A DNA stretch of 64,000 nt. It comes from Aquabacterium soli. GTDB taxonomy: Bacteria > Pseudomonadota > Gammaproteobacteria > Burkholderiales > Burkholderiaceae_C. Below, piece after piece: positions 17,747 to 26,805 of this stretch. Each line of letters starts with the position of its first letter. Within the stretch, counting starts at the first letter, position 1. The notes under the pieces were generated by a model. It was not told the origin of the DNA and did not search any database. It saw only the letters and a program-made list of their open reading frames with translations. Position numbers and translations under genes: made by a program. Where the stretch lies: positions 282,704-346,703 of the forward strand of contig NZ_RSED01000002.1 of assembly GCF_003933735.1 (NCBI RefSeq). The letters run 5' to 3'.

Positions 17747-18877
17747 ATGAAGCTCGAACGCCCTCTCCAGATCCTCGTCTCCTCGGCGTTCGTGGTGGCC
17801 GCCGCCTTCGCCACCGCCCTGCCGATGTCGGCCCAGGCCATGCGCCTGAAGGACATCGCCTCCGTGCAGGGCGTGCGTCCCAACCAGTTGATGGGCTATG
17901 GCCTGGTGGTGGGCCTGGACGGCACGGGTGACCAGACCACCCAGACACCGTTCACCACCCAAAGCTTGAACGCGATGCTCCAGCAGATGGGCATCACGGT
18001 GCCGCCCGGCGCGGCCATGCAGCTCAAGAACGTGGCGGCCGTGCTGGTGACGGCCACACTGCCCGCCTTCTCGCAGCCCGGCCAGGCCATCGACGTGAAC
18101 GTGTCCTCGCTGGGCAATGCCAAGTCGCTGCGCGGCGGCACGCTGATCGCCACGCCGCTCAAGGGCGCCGATGGCCAGATCTACGCGCTGGCCCAGGGCA
18201 ACATGATCGTCGGCGGCGCGGGCGCCTCATCGGGCAGCTCCAAGGTACAGGTCAACCACCTGAGCGCCGGCCGCATCCCGGCGGGCGCCACGGTCGAGCG
18301 CGCCGTGCCCACGCCCTGGCTGCAGACCACCGTGGCCCAGCTCGACCTGCAGACCGAAGACTTCAACACCGCGCGCAACGTCGCCAACGCCATCAACAAG
18401 GCCAAGGGTGCCGGCACCGCCGAAGCCATCAGCGGCCGCACCGTGGCCGTGCGCCTGCCCCAGGCGCCGGGCGAGCGCGTGGCCTTCATGGGCGACATCG
18501 AGAACCTGGCCATCGACCAGGCCACCCCGATCGCCAAGGTGATCGTGAACGCGCGCACCGGCTCGATCGTGATGAACCAGGCCGTGGCCCTGGGACCCTG
18601 CGCCGTGGCGCACGGCAACCTGTCGGTCACCATCAGCACCACACCCTCGGTCAGCCAGCCTTCGCCGCTGTCGCAAGGCCAGACCGTGGTCACCGAAAAG
18701 GCCGACATCCGCATCAACCAGGAGCCCGGCGCGCTGATCCAGCTGCCCGCAGGCACCAAGCTCACCGACGTGGTCAAGGCGCTCAACACGCTGGGGGCCA
18801 ACCCGCAGGACCTGCTGGCCATCCTGCAAGCCATGAAGGCGGCCGGCGCGCTCCAGGCGGAGCTGGAGGTCATCTGA
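17747..18877 (+). CDS. flgI: Flagellar P-ring protein FlgI
   Basis: A 376-residue periplasmic ring protein with a Sec signal (hydrophobic run SSAFVVAAAFATALPMSAQA, cleavage after AQA). Conserved FlgI segments are MRLKDIASVQGVRPNQLMGY, GLVVGLDGTGDQTTQTPFT, NVAAVLVTATLPAF, and the C-terminal GTKLTDVVKALNTLGANPQD. The ATG directly follows an inverted repeat and lacks an obvious Shine-Dalgarno. It ends one base before flgJ. Confidence 0.96.
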   Translation: MKLERPLQILVSSAFVVAAAFATALPMSAQAMRLKDIASVQGVRPNQLMGYGLVVGLDGTGDQTTQTPFTTQSLNAMLQQMGITVPPGAAMQLKNVAAVLVTATLPAFSQPGQAIDVNVSSLGNAKSLRGGTLIATPLKGADGQIYALAQGNMIVGGAGASSGSSKVQVNHLSAGRIPAGATVERAVPTPWLQTTVAQLDLQTEDFNTARNVANAINKAKGAGTAEAISGRTVAVRLPQAPGERVAFMGDIENLAIDQATPIAKVIVNARTGSIVMNQAVALGPCAVAHGNLSVTISTTPSVSQPSPLSQGQTVVTEKADIRINQEPGALIQLPAGTKLTDVVKALNTLGANPQDLLAILQAMKAAGALQAELEVI

Positions 18878-18878
18878 C

Positions 18879-19829
18879 ATGAGCAGCCTCACATCCACGG
18901 CATCGAACCAGAATGCCTCGCTCTCGATGGACCTGCGGTCCCTGGACAGCCTGCGCGCCAGCGCGGCCAAGGGTGGCAAGGACCAGGCCGGCATCAAGGA
19001 AGCGGCCAAGCAGCTCGAATCGCTCTTCATGGGCGAGCTGCTCAAGTCCATGCGCGCCACCACCATGAGCACCGGCATGCTGGACAACCAAGCCACCGAG
19101 ATGGGCAACAACATGCTGGATCAGCAGTTGTCGGCCAAGATGAGCGGCCTGCCCGGCGGCCTGGGCGACATGATCCTCAAGCAGCTCGAACGCCAGGTGG
19201 GCAAAGTGGCCTCGGGCGACAAGGCGGCCGACGGCACCGGGCTGAACCTGCCCTCCGGCCGGCTGGGCGGGCTGACCGGCGCCCTGGACATCAAGGGCCT
19301 GGCCGCGCCTGCCCGCACCAGCATGCCGGGCACCGAGGTCGACGACAAGAAGCTGTCGCCGTCAGAGCGCTTCGTGCGCAAGCACACCGAGGCCGCCGAA
19401 GCCGCCGAGAAGGCCACGGGCATCCCGTCCGAGCACATCCTGGGCCAGGCCGCGCTTGAATCGGGCTGGGGCCGCAAGGAGCCCAAGATGGCCGATGGCA
19501 CCAGCAGCCACAACCTGTTCGGCATCAAGGCCACTTCCAGCTGGACGGGCAAGGTCGCCGAGGTGACCACCACCGAGTACATCGGCGGCGTCGCCCGCAA
19601 AGTCACGGCCAAATTCCGTGCCTACGACTCGTACGAAGACTCTTTCAAGGACCATGCCCGCCTGCTGAGCCAGAGCCCGCGCTATGCTCAGACCGTGGCC
19701 CAGGCCGACACTGCCAAGGGCTTTGCGCAAGGCCTGCAGAAGGCCGGCTACGCCACCGACCCGGCCTACGCGGACAAGCTCACCAAGGTCATCAACACCA
19801 CGCTGCGCCTGCAGCGCTCTTTCACCTGA
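18879..19829 (+). CDS. flgJ: Flagellar rod-cap peptidoglycan hydrolase FlgJ
   Basis: A 316-residue two-domain protein. The N-terminal rod-capping domain (about residues 25-100; KEAAKQLESLFMGELLKSMR) is followed by a linker, then a C-terminal glucosaminidase/muramidase domain from about residue 165. That domain carries IPSEHILGQAALESGWGRKE, HNLFGIKA and FRAYDSYEDSFKDHA. The catalytic Glu is probably in ALESGWG. It drills the murein layer for rod passage. It is separated from flgI by one base. Confidence 0.95.
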   Translation: MSSLTSTASNQNASLSMDLRSLDSLRASAAKGGKDQAGIKEAAKQLESLFMGELLKSMRATTMSTGMLDNQATEMGNNMLDQQLSAKMSGLPGGLGDMILKQLERQVGKVASGDKAADGTGLNLPSGRLGGLTGALDIKGLAAPARTSMPGTEVDDKKLSPSERFVRKHTEAAEAAEKATGIPSEHILGQAALESGWGRKEPKMADGTSSHNLFGIKATSSWTGKVAEVTTTEYIGGVARKVTAKFRAYDSYEDSFKDHARLLSQSPRYAQTVAQADTAKGFAQGLQKAGYATDPAYADKLTKVINTTLRLQRSFT

Positions 19830-19849
19830 CGCGCGAGAGGGGGTAGACC

Positions 19850-21802
19850 ATGGGATCAGGACTCTTCGCTCTCGGCACCCGGGCCATGTTCGCGAACACG
19901 GCCGTGCTGGACACGATCAGCAACAACATCAGCAACGCCAACACCGAAGGCTATTCACGCCAGCAGGTGGAACTGGCCACGGAAGACGGTCGCTTCACCG
20001 GCGCCGGCTTCTTCGGCCGCGGCGTGCGCATCGCCACGGTCAGCCGCAGCTCCGATCCCTACCTCGCCCGCGAGGCCAACAACACCGCGTCCGTGGCCTC
20101 GTCCGACCAGGCACGGCTGGACAAGCTCACCCAGCTGGAGAAGGTGTTCCCGCTGGGCGAATCGGGCATCGGCTATTCGGCCGGCCAGATGCTCAACGCT
20201 TTTGTGGACGTGGCCAACCAGCCGCAGGACCTGTCTGCGCGACAAGTGGTACTGGCACGTGCCGAAGACTTCGCTGCGCGCATCCGCTCGGCCGACACGC
20301 AGTTGTCGTCGCTGCAGGAGGGCGTGACCAATGACCTGCGCAACACCGTCGCGCAGGTCAACTCCATCGCGCAGAACATCGCCAACATCAACCAGAAGAT
20401 CGCTTCGGTCAAGGGCGTGGGGCATTCGCCCAACGACCTGCTCGACCAGCGCGACCTGCTGGTCAAGCAGCTCAACCAGCTGATCCAGGTGTCCACCGTG
20501 GAAGCGGACGATGGCACCATGAGCATCTTCATCGGCGGGGGCCAGCGCCTGGTGCTGAGCAACTCCGCCGAGCAGCTTGCCATCGGCACAGACGAGTTCG
20601 ACTCGTCCAAGGCCACGCTGCTGATCTCGGACGTGGGCATCAAACGCCCCGTGAACCAGGGCCTGGTGGTGGGTGGCACGGTGGCCGGCCTGCTCAAGGT
20701 GCAGAACGAAGACATCCCCCAGGCGCGCGCCCTGCTGGGCCAGATGTCCGCCGCGCTGGCCTGGCGCGTGAACCAGCAGCAATCGCTGGGCCTGGACCTG
20801 GGCACGCCGCCCGGCGCTGGCGGCAACATCTTCACCACGGGCACGCCGCAGGTGCTGCCCTCCGTCAAGAACACCTCTTCGCTGTCGCCTCCTCCGGTGA
20901 CCATGACCATCCTGGATGGGCGAGAACTGCAGGCCAGCGACTACAGCCTGGTGCCCGATTCGGCCGTGGCCGGCCAGTACACGCTGTCCCGCAAGAGCGA
21001 TGGCCTGGTCACCAGCGTGACCGATGGCAGCGAGGTCGATGGTTTCCGTATCAACATCACCGGCGCGGTCAACGCGGGCGACAAGTTCGAGCTGCGCCCG
21101 GCCAGTGCCTCGGCCGGCCAGATGAGACGCGTGCTGGACAACCCGACCGGCATCGCCGCAGCATCGCCCTTCACGGCCACCACCAATGCGGCCAACAAGG
21201 GCACGGCCACGGTGGGCTCGCTGTCGATGGTGTCGCAGCCTGACGCCACCCTGCCGCCCCTCAATGGCACCGAGCTGAACATCGTCTTCACCTCGGCCAG
21301 TGGTGACTACGAACTCCAGTCCCCCCTCGGCACGCCGGTTGCCAGTGGCACCTGGCAGGCGGGCAGCCCCATCAGCTACAACGGCTTCGAGCTGAAGCTC
21401 AATGGCGTGCCCTCCAACGGCGATGTCATCAAGGTCGACAACACCACCTACCCTGCCGGCAACAATGGCAATGCCCTGTCGCTGCTGGCCCTGCGCGACG
21501 AAGACATCGTCGGACGCCGCGACAACGGTGGCGGCAGCACGGCCCCGGGCGCCACGATCACCAATGCCTATTCGCAGATGATCGGTGCCATCGGCGTGCA
21601 GGTGCAAGGCGCCAAGACCTCGGCCGAGATCTCGGCCACCCTGGCTTCCAATGCCGAAGAAATCCTGACCAACAAGACGGGCGTCAACCTCGACGAGGAA
21701 GCCGCCCGCCTGATCCAGTTCCAGCAGAGCTACCAGGCCGCGGCCAAGATCCTGCAGATCGCGCAGACGATCTTCGACACCCTGCTTGAAACCGCCCGCT
21801 GA
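19850..21802 (+). CDS. flgK: Flagellar hook-associated protein 1 FlgK
   Basis: A 650-residue hook-filament junction protein. The N-terminal GLFALGTRAMFANTAVLDTI-type helix is followed by SNNISNANTEGYSRQQVE and the FlgK motif GRGVRIATVSRSSDPYLARE. SPNDLLDQRDLLVKQLNQL follows, and the C-terminal helix is AARLIQFQQSYQAAAKILQI. The large middle region is variable and surface-exposed. It depends on FlgN for export in other bacteria. It follows flgJ by 20 bp, with a GAGGGGG ribosome site, and I find no separate sigma-28 promoter in the gap. Confidence 0.95.
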   Translation: MGSGLFALGTRAMFANTAVLDTISNNISNANTEGYSRQQVELATEDGRFTGAGFFGRGVRIATVSRSSDPYLAREANNTASVASSDQARLDKLTQLEKVFPLGESGIGYSAGQMLNAFVDVANQPQDLSARQVVLARAEDFAARIRSADTQLSSLQEGVTNDLRNTVAQVNSIAQNIANINQKIASVKGVGHSPNDLLDQRDLLVKQLNQLIQVSTVEADDGTMSIFIGGGQRLVLSNSAEQLAIGTDEFDSSKATLLISDVGIKRPVNQGLVVGGTVAGLLKVQNEDIPQARALLGQMSAALAWRVNQQQSLGLDLGTPPGAGGNIFTTGTPQVLPSVKNTSSLSPPPVTMTILDGRELQASDYSLVPDSAVAGQYTLSRKSDGLVTSVTDGSEVDGFRINITGAVNAGDKFELRPASASAGQMRRVLDNPTGIAAASPFTATTNAANKGTATVGSLSMVSQPDATLPPLNGTELNIVFTSASGDYELQSPLGTPVASGTWQAGSPISYNGFELKLNGVPSNGDVIKVDNTTYPAGNNGNALSLLALRDEDIVGRRDNGGGSTAPGATITNAYSQMIGAIGVQVQGAKTSAEISATLASNAEEILTNKTGVNLDEEAARLIQFQQSYQAAAKILQIAQTIFDTLLETAR

Positions 21803-21813
21803 GGAGTCTCACG

Positions 21814-23040
21814 ATGCGCATCAGTACTGCCTACAGTTTCGATTCGGCCATCTCCAACCTGCAAAAGCGTCAGACCGACCTGACCGAATCGCAGATGCAG
21901 CTGACCACGGGCAAGCGGGTCAACAACGCCAGCGACGACCCCGTGGCCGCCGCACGCGCCGAGCGTGCCCTGGCCACCATGTCGCGCAGCGATGCCAACC
22001 AGCGCGGCCTGGAGGCCAGCCGCAATGCCATGACCCTGGGCGCGGGCGTGCTGCGCGATTCGGTCGAACTGCTGCAGCAGGCGCGTGAATCGCTGGTCGC
22101 GGCGGGCAATGGCAGCTACTCCGATGCCGAACGCCAGAGCCTGGCCGTGCGCCTGAAGGAAATCCGCAACCAGCTGCTGTCGGTGGCCAACCGCTCCGAC
22201 GGCAGCGGCGGTTTCGTGTTCGGCGGGCAGGGCTCGTCCAGCCCCCCCTTCATCGACGCGCCCGGCGGCGTGCAGTTCGTGGGCCAGGGCGGGCAGGCGC
22301 AGGGCTCGTCCAGCGAGAACGTGAACCTCACCGTCGACGGCGACCTGGTCTGGCTCAAGGCCAAGACCGGCAATGGCGTGTTCACCACCAGCGCGGCCAC
22401 TACGAACACCGGCTCGTCCTGGATCAGCCCAGGCACCGTGAGCACGCCCAGCCAGGTGCCCTACCCGGCAGCGGCGGGCGTGACCCCGCCCACCTACACC
22501 ATCCAGTTCGACGTGACCGGCGGCGTGACCACCTACTCCGTGCTGGAGGACGGCAACGCGCTCAGCAGCGGCGTACCCTTCTCCAGCACCTCGGGCATCG
22601 TCATTCCCGGACGCGGCATGACGGTCAACGTCTCCGGCACACCGGCGACAGGCGACACCTTCACCATCGGCCAGTCCAGCAACTCGCTGAGCGTGTTCGA
22701 CACGCTCGACAAGGTGATCGCCGAGCTCAACACCACCAGCCTGAACAACGGCCAGATCCAGCAATCGGTCAACGGCGGCCTGAGCAACCTCGACAGCGTG
22801 CTGGGCAACATGATGTCGGCCGAGTCCGCCGCTGGCGAAACCCTCAACCGCCTGGATGGCATCGAGGGCCGGATCGCCACGCTCAAGCAGACGGCACAGA
22901 GCGACCGCTCCAGTGCGGAAGATCTCGACATGGTGGAGGCGATTTCCGCCTTCCAGAGCAAACAAACCGGCTACGATGCGGCCTTGAAAAGCTATTCGAT
23001 GGTGCAGAAGCTCTCACTGTTCCAGTACGTCAATGGCTGA
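21814..23040 (+). CDS. flgL: Flagellar hook-associated protein 3 FlgL
   Basis: A 408-residue junction protein of the flagellin superfamily. The N terminus is MRISTAYSFDSAISNLQKRQ, then TGKRVNNASDDPVAAARAER, and the C terminus is AISAFQSKQTGYDAALKSYS with MVQKLSLFQYVNG. The ends form the flagellin-like coiled coil. GAGGAG precedes the ATG. It is the last classical flg gene of the operon, with a regulatory gene 30 bp downstream on the same strand. Confidence 0.95.
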   Translation: MRISTAYSFDSAISNLQKRQTDLTESQMQLTTGKRVNNASDDPVAAARAERALATMSRSDANQRGLEASRNAMTLGAGVLRDSVELLQQARESLVAAGNGSYSDAERQSLAVRLKEIRNQLLSVANRSDGSGGFVFGGQGSSSPPFIDAPGGVQFVGQGGQAQGSSSENVNLTVDGDLVWLKAKTGNGVFTTSAATTNTGSSWISPGTVSTPSQVPYPAAAGVTPPTYTIQFDVTGGVTTYSVLEDGNALSSGVPFSSTSGIVIPGRGMTVNVSGTPATGDTFTIGQSSNSLSVFDTLDKVIAELNTTSLNNGQIQQSVNGGLSNLDSVLGNMMSAESAAGETLNRLDGIEGRIATLKQTAQSDRSSAEDLDMVEAISAFQSKQTGYDAALKSYSMVQKLSLFQYVNG

Positions 23041-23070
23041 CCACGCGCCTCCACGAAAGCCACGTCATTT

Positions 23071-24267
23071 ATGAGCGAACACCCGATACTCGGACAGATC
23101 GCACTGGCCTACAGCCCGGTGATCGACCGCAACCGCGCCGTCATCGCCACGCGGCTGACGGTGTTCCCGCTCCAGCAAGGCAGCCAGCTCGATGCCGGCG
23201 CCCTGCTGCAGGCCATCGCCGAGGTCTGGCCGACCGGCGGGGCCAGCCAGGTGTGGCTCAACGTGCTCAGCGAGAACCTGCTCGAGGGTCTGCTGCAGGC
23301 CCAGCCGGCCACCCACGTGTTCATCGAGATCCCGGCCTTCATGGCCAGTGACCCCGCGCACCTGGAAGCGATCAACACCCTGCACGCCAACGGCAACACC
23401 CTGCTGCTCAAGGGCCGGCCGGTGCAGGAGCTGCCACGCGAGGTGCTACCCAGCTTCAAGTACGCCATCGTCGACCTGGCCGATGACCGCCGCCTGGACG
23501 AGACCGCCGCCAATGCCTCCGGCGTGACCCGCACCGTCAGCCATGTGCAGAACGGCGTCACCAACGTGGCCGAGATGGAAGCCGCCTTCCGACGTGGCGC
23601 CACGGCGGTACTGGGCTGGCCCATCGACGATGCGATCCAGACCGGCGCACGCAAGGCCGATCAGCCTTCGCTGCAGGCCATCGTGCAGTTGATCGATCAG
23701 GTGCACAAAGAGGCCGACATCGAGGACCTGGAAAACACGCTCAAGCGTGATCCGGCCCTGGCCTACAAGCTGCTGCGCTACATCAACTCGCCGGCCTTCG
23801 GGCTGTCGGTCGAAATCTCGTCCTTCCGCCACGCCATCATGGTGCTGGGCTACCAGCGGCTCAAGCGCTGGCTGGCCCTGCTGCTGGCCACCGCCAGCAA
23901 GGACCCGAACATGCGCCCGGTGATGTTCGCGGCCGTGCGCCGGGGCCTGCTGATGGAGGAGATCTCTCGCGGCAGCGCCGACGAAATGCGCAGCGAGCTG
24001 TTCATCTGCGGCGTGTTCTCGCTGCTCGACCGCATGTTCAACCAGCCGTTCTCGGAGCTGCTCAAGACCATCCCGGTGCCCGAGCGCGTGTTCCAGGCCC
24101 TGGTCGATGGCACAGGTCCCTACGAGCCCTATTTCCGCATGATCAAGGCCATCGAGGGCGCCACCCTCGACGAACTCCGCGAGGCCAGCGAGGGTCTGAT
24201 GATGGCTCAGCAGGACATCAACAGCGCCTTGCTCAAGGCCATCGCAGCGGCTTCGCAGTTGGACTGA
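23071..24267 (+). CDS. EAL-like/HDOD two-domain regulatory protein (YuxH type)
   Basis: A 398-residue cytoplasmic protein. The N-terminal half (about residues 1-190) aligns in pattern with EAL phosphodiesterase domains, but the catalytic EAL triplet is absent, so cyclic-di-GMP hydrolysis is unlikely. The C-terminal HDOD domain (about 200-395) is clear: DPALAYKLLRYINSPAFGLS, SFRHAIMVLGYQRLKRWLAL, and FICGVFSLLDRMF. EAL-HDOD proteins of this kind are known as signalling scaffolds linked to motility and surface behaviour. Its place 30 bp after flgL suggests co-expression with hook-completion genes. The partner and ligand are unknown. Confidence 0.85.
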   Translation: MSEHPILGQIALAYSPVIDRNRAVIATRLTVFPLQQGSQLDAGALLQAIAEVWPTGGASQVWLNVLSENLLEGLLQAQPATHVFIEIPAFMASDPAHLEAINTLHANGNTLLLKGRPVQELPREVLPSFKYAIVDLADDRRLDETAANASGVTRTVSHVQNGVTNVAEMEAAFRRGATAVLGWPIDDAIQTGARKADQPSLQAIVQLIDQVHKEADIEDLENTLKRDPALAYKLLRYINSPAFGLSVEISSFRHAIMVLGYQRLKRWLALLLATASKDPNMRPVMFAAVRRGLLMEEISRGSADEMRSELFICGVFSLLDRMFNQPFSELLKTIPVPERVFQALVDGTGPYEPYFRMIKAIEGATLDELREASEGLMMAQQDINSALLKAIAAASQLD

Positions 24268-24269
24268 AT

Positions 24270-25484
24270 CTAGGGGGCACGCAGGCGCAGCACCTTGCCG
24301 TCGCTGTCGTCCGTCAGCAGGTAGATCCAGCCATCGGGCCCCTGCACCACGGTGCGGTAGCGCTCTCCCCGGTCGCCCAGCAGCGTCTCACGCCCGCTCA
24401 CTGTGTCGCCCGACAGGCTAAGGCGCCAAAGCACCTGTCCCGCCAGCCCGCCCATGAACACACTGCCCTGCCACGGCGCGAAACCCGCACCCGTGTAGAA
24501 CATCAGCCCTGAAGGGGCTGTCGACGGTTTGGGCCACCAGCTCACCGGCTGCTCCATGCCGGCCTTGGTCGTTCCCTCGCCAATTGGATCGCAAACGCCG
24601 TAGGTGCACCCATAAGTGATCACGGGCCAGCCGTAGTTGCGCCCGGCCCGGTCGATGTTCAATTCGTCGCCGCCCTGAGGGCCGTGTTCATTCGTCCAGA
24701 GCACGCCGGTGGTCGGGTGAATCGCCGCGCCCTGCACATTACGGTGCCCCCAGCTCCAGATCTCGGTGGCCGCGCCGCTGGTGCCCACCAGCGGGTTGTC
24801 CGCCGGCACCGAGCCATCGGTCTGGACACGGGCCACCTTCCCGAGCAAGTTGGTGGTGTCCTGCGCATCGTCGGAGCGGCTGCCGCGCTCACCCATGGTG
24901 ATGAACAGCGTGCCGTCGTTGGCAAACACCAGCCGCCCGCCGAAGTGCAGGCTGCTGGCCACCTTGGGACGCTGCTGGAAGATCACCTGGCCGCCCGTGA
25001 GCGCGGCGCCGCTGGGGCTGAGCTGCGCGCGGTACACCGAGGTGCCGTTCGTGCCGCTTTCACTGCCCGTGCCCGCTTCGGCATAGCTCAGGTACACCCG
25101 CCGGTTCGTCGCAAAGTTGGGATCCAGCGCCACATCGAGCAGGCCACCCTGCCCACCCACGGCGATGTTGGCGGGCAGGCCCGTGACCGCGGCACTGATG
25201 GCGCCATCACCTGTGACGATGCGCAGCCGCCCGGCGCGTTCGGTGACCAGCATGCGCCCATCGGGCAGAAAGGCCAGCCCCCATGGGTTCTCCAGGCCAC
25301 TGGCCACGGTGTCCACCGTGTACTTGACGGTCGAGGGCGCCGCGGTCAATGGTGCGCCGCCGCCTGAACCGCCACAGGCCGCGAGTGCCCAGCCAAGGCA
25401 CGCCGTCATCAGCAACAGAGCGGTCCGCACAGGCCAGGGGCCATGTCTTTCAGCACGCAAAGCATTGAGTTCCAGGTTCTGCAC
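24270..25484 (-). CDS. PQQ-dependent sugar dehydrogenase-like lipoprotein (glucose/sorbosone dehydrogenase)
   Basis: A 404-residue six-bladed beta-propeller of the glucose/sorbosone dehydrogenase family. Family segments are LENPWGLAFLPDGRMLVTER, GGQGGLLDVALDPNFA, SLHFGGRLVFANDGTLF, SWGHRNVQGAAIHPTTG, EHGPQGGDELNIDRAGRNYG and the C-terminal GPDGWIYLLTDD. A lipoprotein signal ends in ALAAC followed by a Gly/Ser linker, placing the enzyme in the periplasm or outer membrane. The GTG start at 25484 is chosen because GAGGG lies five bases upstream and the signal peptide stays reasonable; the frame is open further upstream. Whether it uses PQQ cannot be judged from sequence. It is convergent with the EAL-HDOD gene, with two bases between stops. 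Confidence 0.85.
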   Translation of the reverse strand: MQNLELNALRAERHGPWPVRTALLLMTACLGWALAACGGSGGGAPLTAAPSTVKYTVDTVASGLENPWGLAFLPDGRMLVTERAGRLRIVTGDGAISAAVTGLPANIAVGGQGGLLDVALDPNFATNRRVYLSYAEAGTGSESGTNGTSVYRAQLSPSGAALTGGQVIFQQRPKVASSLHFGGRLVFANDGTLFITMGERGSRSDDAQDTTNLLGKVARVQTDGSVPADNPLVGTSGAATEIWSWGHRNVQGAAIHPTTGVLWTNEHGPQGGDELNIDRAGRNYGWPVITYGCTYGVCDPIGEGTTKAGMEQPVSWWPKPSTAPSGLMFYTGAGFAPWQGSVFMGGLAGQVLWRLSLSGDTVSGRETLLGDRGERYRTVVQGPDGWIYLLTDDSDGKVLRLRAP

Positions 25485-25606
25485 GACACCCTCACATCGG
25501 TGAATGCCCGGCACCATCCCTGAGGTGCCGCGGGCTGTCCTGCGTTCTAACACGGGCACATTCAGCCACTTGTCCGGCGGGGCCATTGGCCTCCAGGGCA
25601 AGGCGC

Positions 25607-25612
25607 TACCAT
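25607..25612 (+). promoter_or_regulatory. Candidate -10 element of srkA
   Basis: TACCAT is located five bases before the srkA ATG at 25618, with no Shine-Dalgarno between. The same GCTACCAT octamer occurs upstream of cbpA (41049-41056), where it leaves an ordinary leader. Confidence 0.35.
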
Positions 25613-25617
25613 CGGGC

Positions 25618-26703
25618 ATGACCGACCGCCCCGCGCCCGAAGACGCTTCTTCGGATCTCACGCCCTACGCCCAGCTCACGCCGGACGCCGTCATCGATGC
25701 ACTGGTGGCCGCGGGCCTGGACCCGGACGGTCGCCTGCTGCCCCTGAACTCGTATGAGAACCGCGTGTTCCAGGTGGGCCTGAGCGATGGGGGCATGGCG
25801 GTGGCCAAGTTCTACCGGCCTGCGCGCTGGAGCGACGAGCAGATCCTGGAAGAGCACCGCTTCGCGCTGGACCTGGCCGAGGCTGACGTGCCCGCAGTGG
25901 CCCCGCTGGCGCTGCAGCACCCCGCCCATGGCCACGGTGCCGAGCTGCTGGGCATGCCCCCTACCCTGGCAGTCTGGCAGGCCGCGGGCCCCCAGGGCAG
26001 TGCCCGCCACCGTTACAGCGTGAGCCCGCGCCGCGGTGGCCGCGCCCCCGAACTGGACGACCCCGAGGTGCTGCAATGGCTGGGACGCCTCATGGCCCGG
26101 CTGCACGTCGTGGGGCGCCAGACGCTTTTTGACCACCGCCCCACCCTGAGCGTGGAGCAACTGGGGCGCAGTGCCTGGCGGTGGCTGCGCGATCACGGCG
26201 ATCTGCCAGACCCGCAGCGCGCCGTGTGGCTGGCCGCTGCGGAGCAGGCGCTGGACACCGCACAGGCCGTCTTCGACCGTGTGCCCGATCTGAGGCTGGG
26301 CCGCGTGCACGGCGACTGCCACCTGGGCAATGTGCTGTGGACGCCCGACGAAGGCCCGCACTTCGTCGACCTGGACGACGCCTGCAACGGCCCGGCCGTG
26401 CAGGATCTGTGGATGCTGCTGGGCGGCCACCGGCGCGAGCGCCAGCCCGCCTTGTATGCCCTGATGGATGGCTACGAGAGCATCACCGAGTTCGACTGGC
26501 GCGAGTGGACCTTGATCGAGGCGCTGCGCACCTTGCGCCTCATCCACCACAGCGCGTGGCTCGCACGCCGCTGGGATGATCCCGCCTTCCCGTCCGCTTT
26601 CCCATGGTTCGGCCAGGCCATGTACTGGCAGCAGCAGGCCGACCAGCTTCGCCACCAAATCCAGCTGATGGAAGAAGACCTGGAGCACCCCGGGTACGGA
26701 TAG
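25618..26703 (+). CDS. srkA: Stress response serine/threonine protein kinase SrkA (YihE/RdoA)
   Basis: A 361-residue kinase of the choline-kinase/APH fold. LLPLNSYENRVFQVGL is the nucleotide-binding loop characteristic of SrkA and AVAKFYRPARWS holds the catalytic Lys. LRLGRVHGDCHLGNVLWTPD is the Brenner motif with the catalytic Asp, and FVDLDDACNGP holds the metal-binding Asp. In Escherichia coli SrkA counters stress-induced cell death and is part of the Cpx-linked response. The start at 25618 is preferred over an upstream frame extension because the family begins here. It ends in a short GC hairpin region. Confidence 0.9.
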   Translation: MTDRPAPEDASSDLTPYAQLTPDAVIDALVAAGLDPDGRLLPLNSYENRVFQVGLSDGGMAVAKFYRPARWSDEQILEEHRFALDLAEADVPAVAPLALQHPAHGHGAELLGMPPTLAVWQAAGPQGSARHRYSVSPRRGGRAPELDDPEVLQWLGRLMARLHVVGRQTLFDHRPTLSVEQLGRSAWRWLRDHGDLPDPQRAVWLAAAEQALDTAQAVFDRVPDLRLGRVHGDCHLGNVLWTPDEGPHFVDLDDACNGPAVQDLWMLLGGHRRERQPALYALMDGYESITEFDWREWTLIEALRTLRLIHHSAWLARRWDDPAFPSAFPWFGQAMYWQQQADQLRHQIQLMEEDLEHPGYG

Positions 26704-26735
26704 GCCCTTGAGCGTGCATATGCCGCACCTGGGCA

Positions 26736-26753
26736 CCCCCGCATTCGCGGGGG
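26736..26753 (+). terminator. Hairpin downstream of srkA
   Basis: CCCCCGC, a four-base loop and GCGGGGG form a perfect seven-pair stem 33 bases after the srkA stop. There is no following T-run, so intrinsic termination would be inefficient. It may instead protect the 3' end or mark a transcript boundary before the FliL-like gene. Confidence 0.5.
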
Positions 26754-26805
26754 ATGCATCCAGCGCTCTTACAGTTTCGGCAACGGCACACAGGAGCATG
26801 AAACG

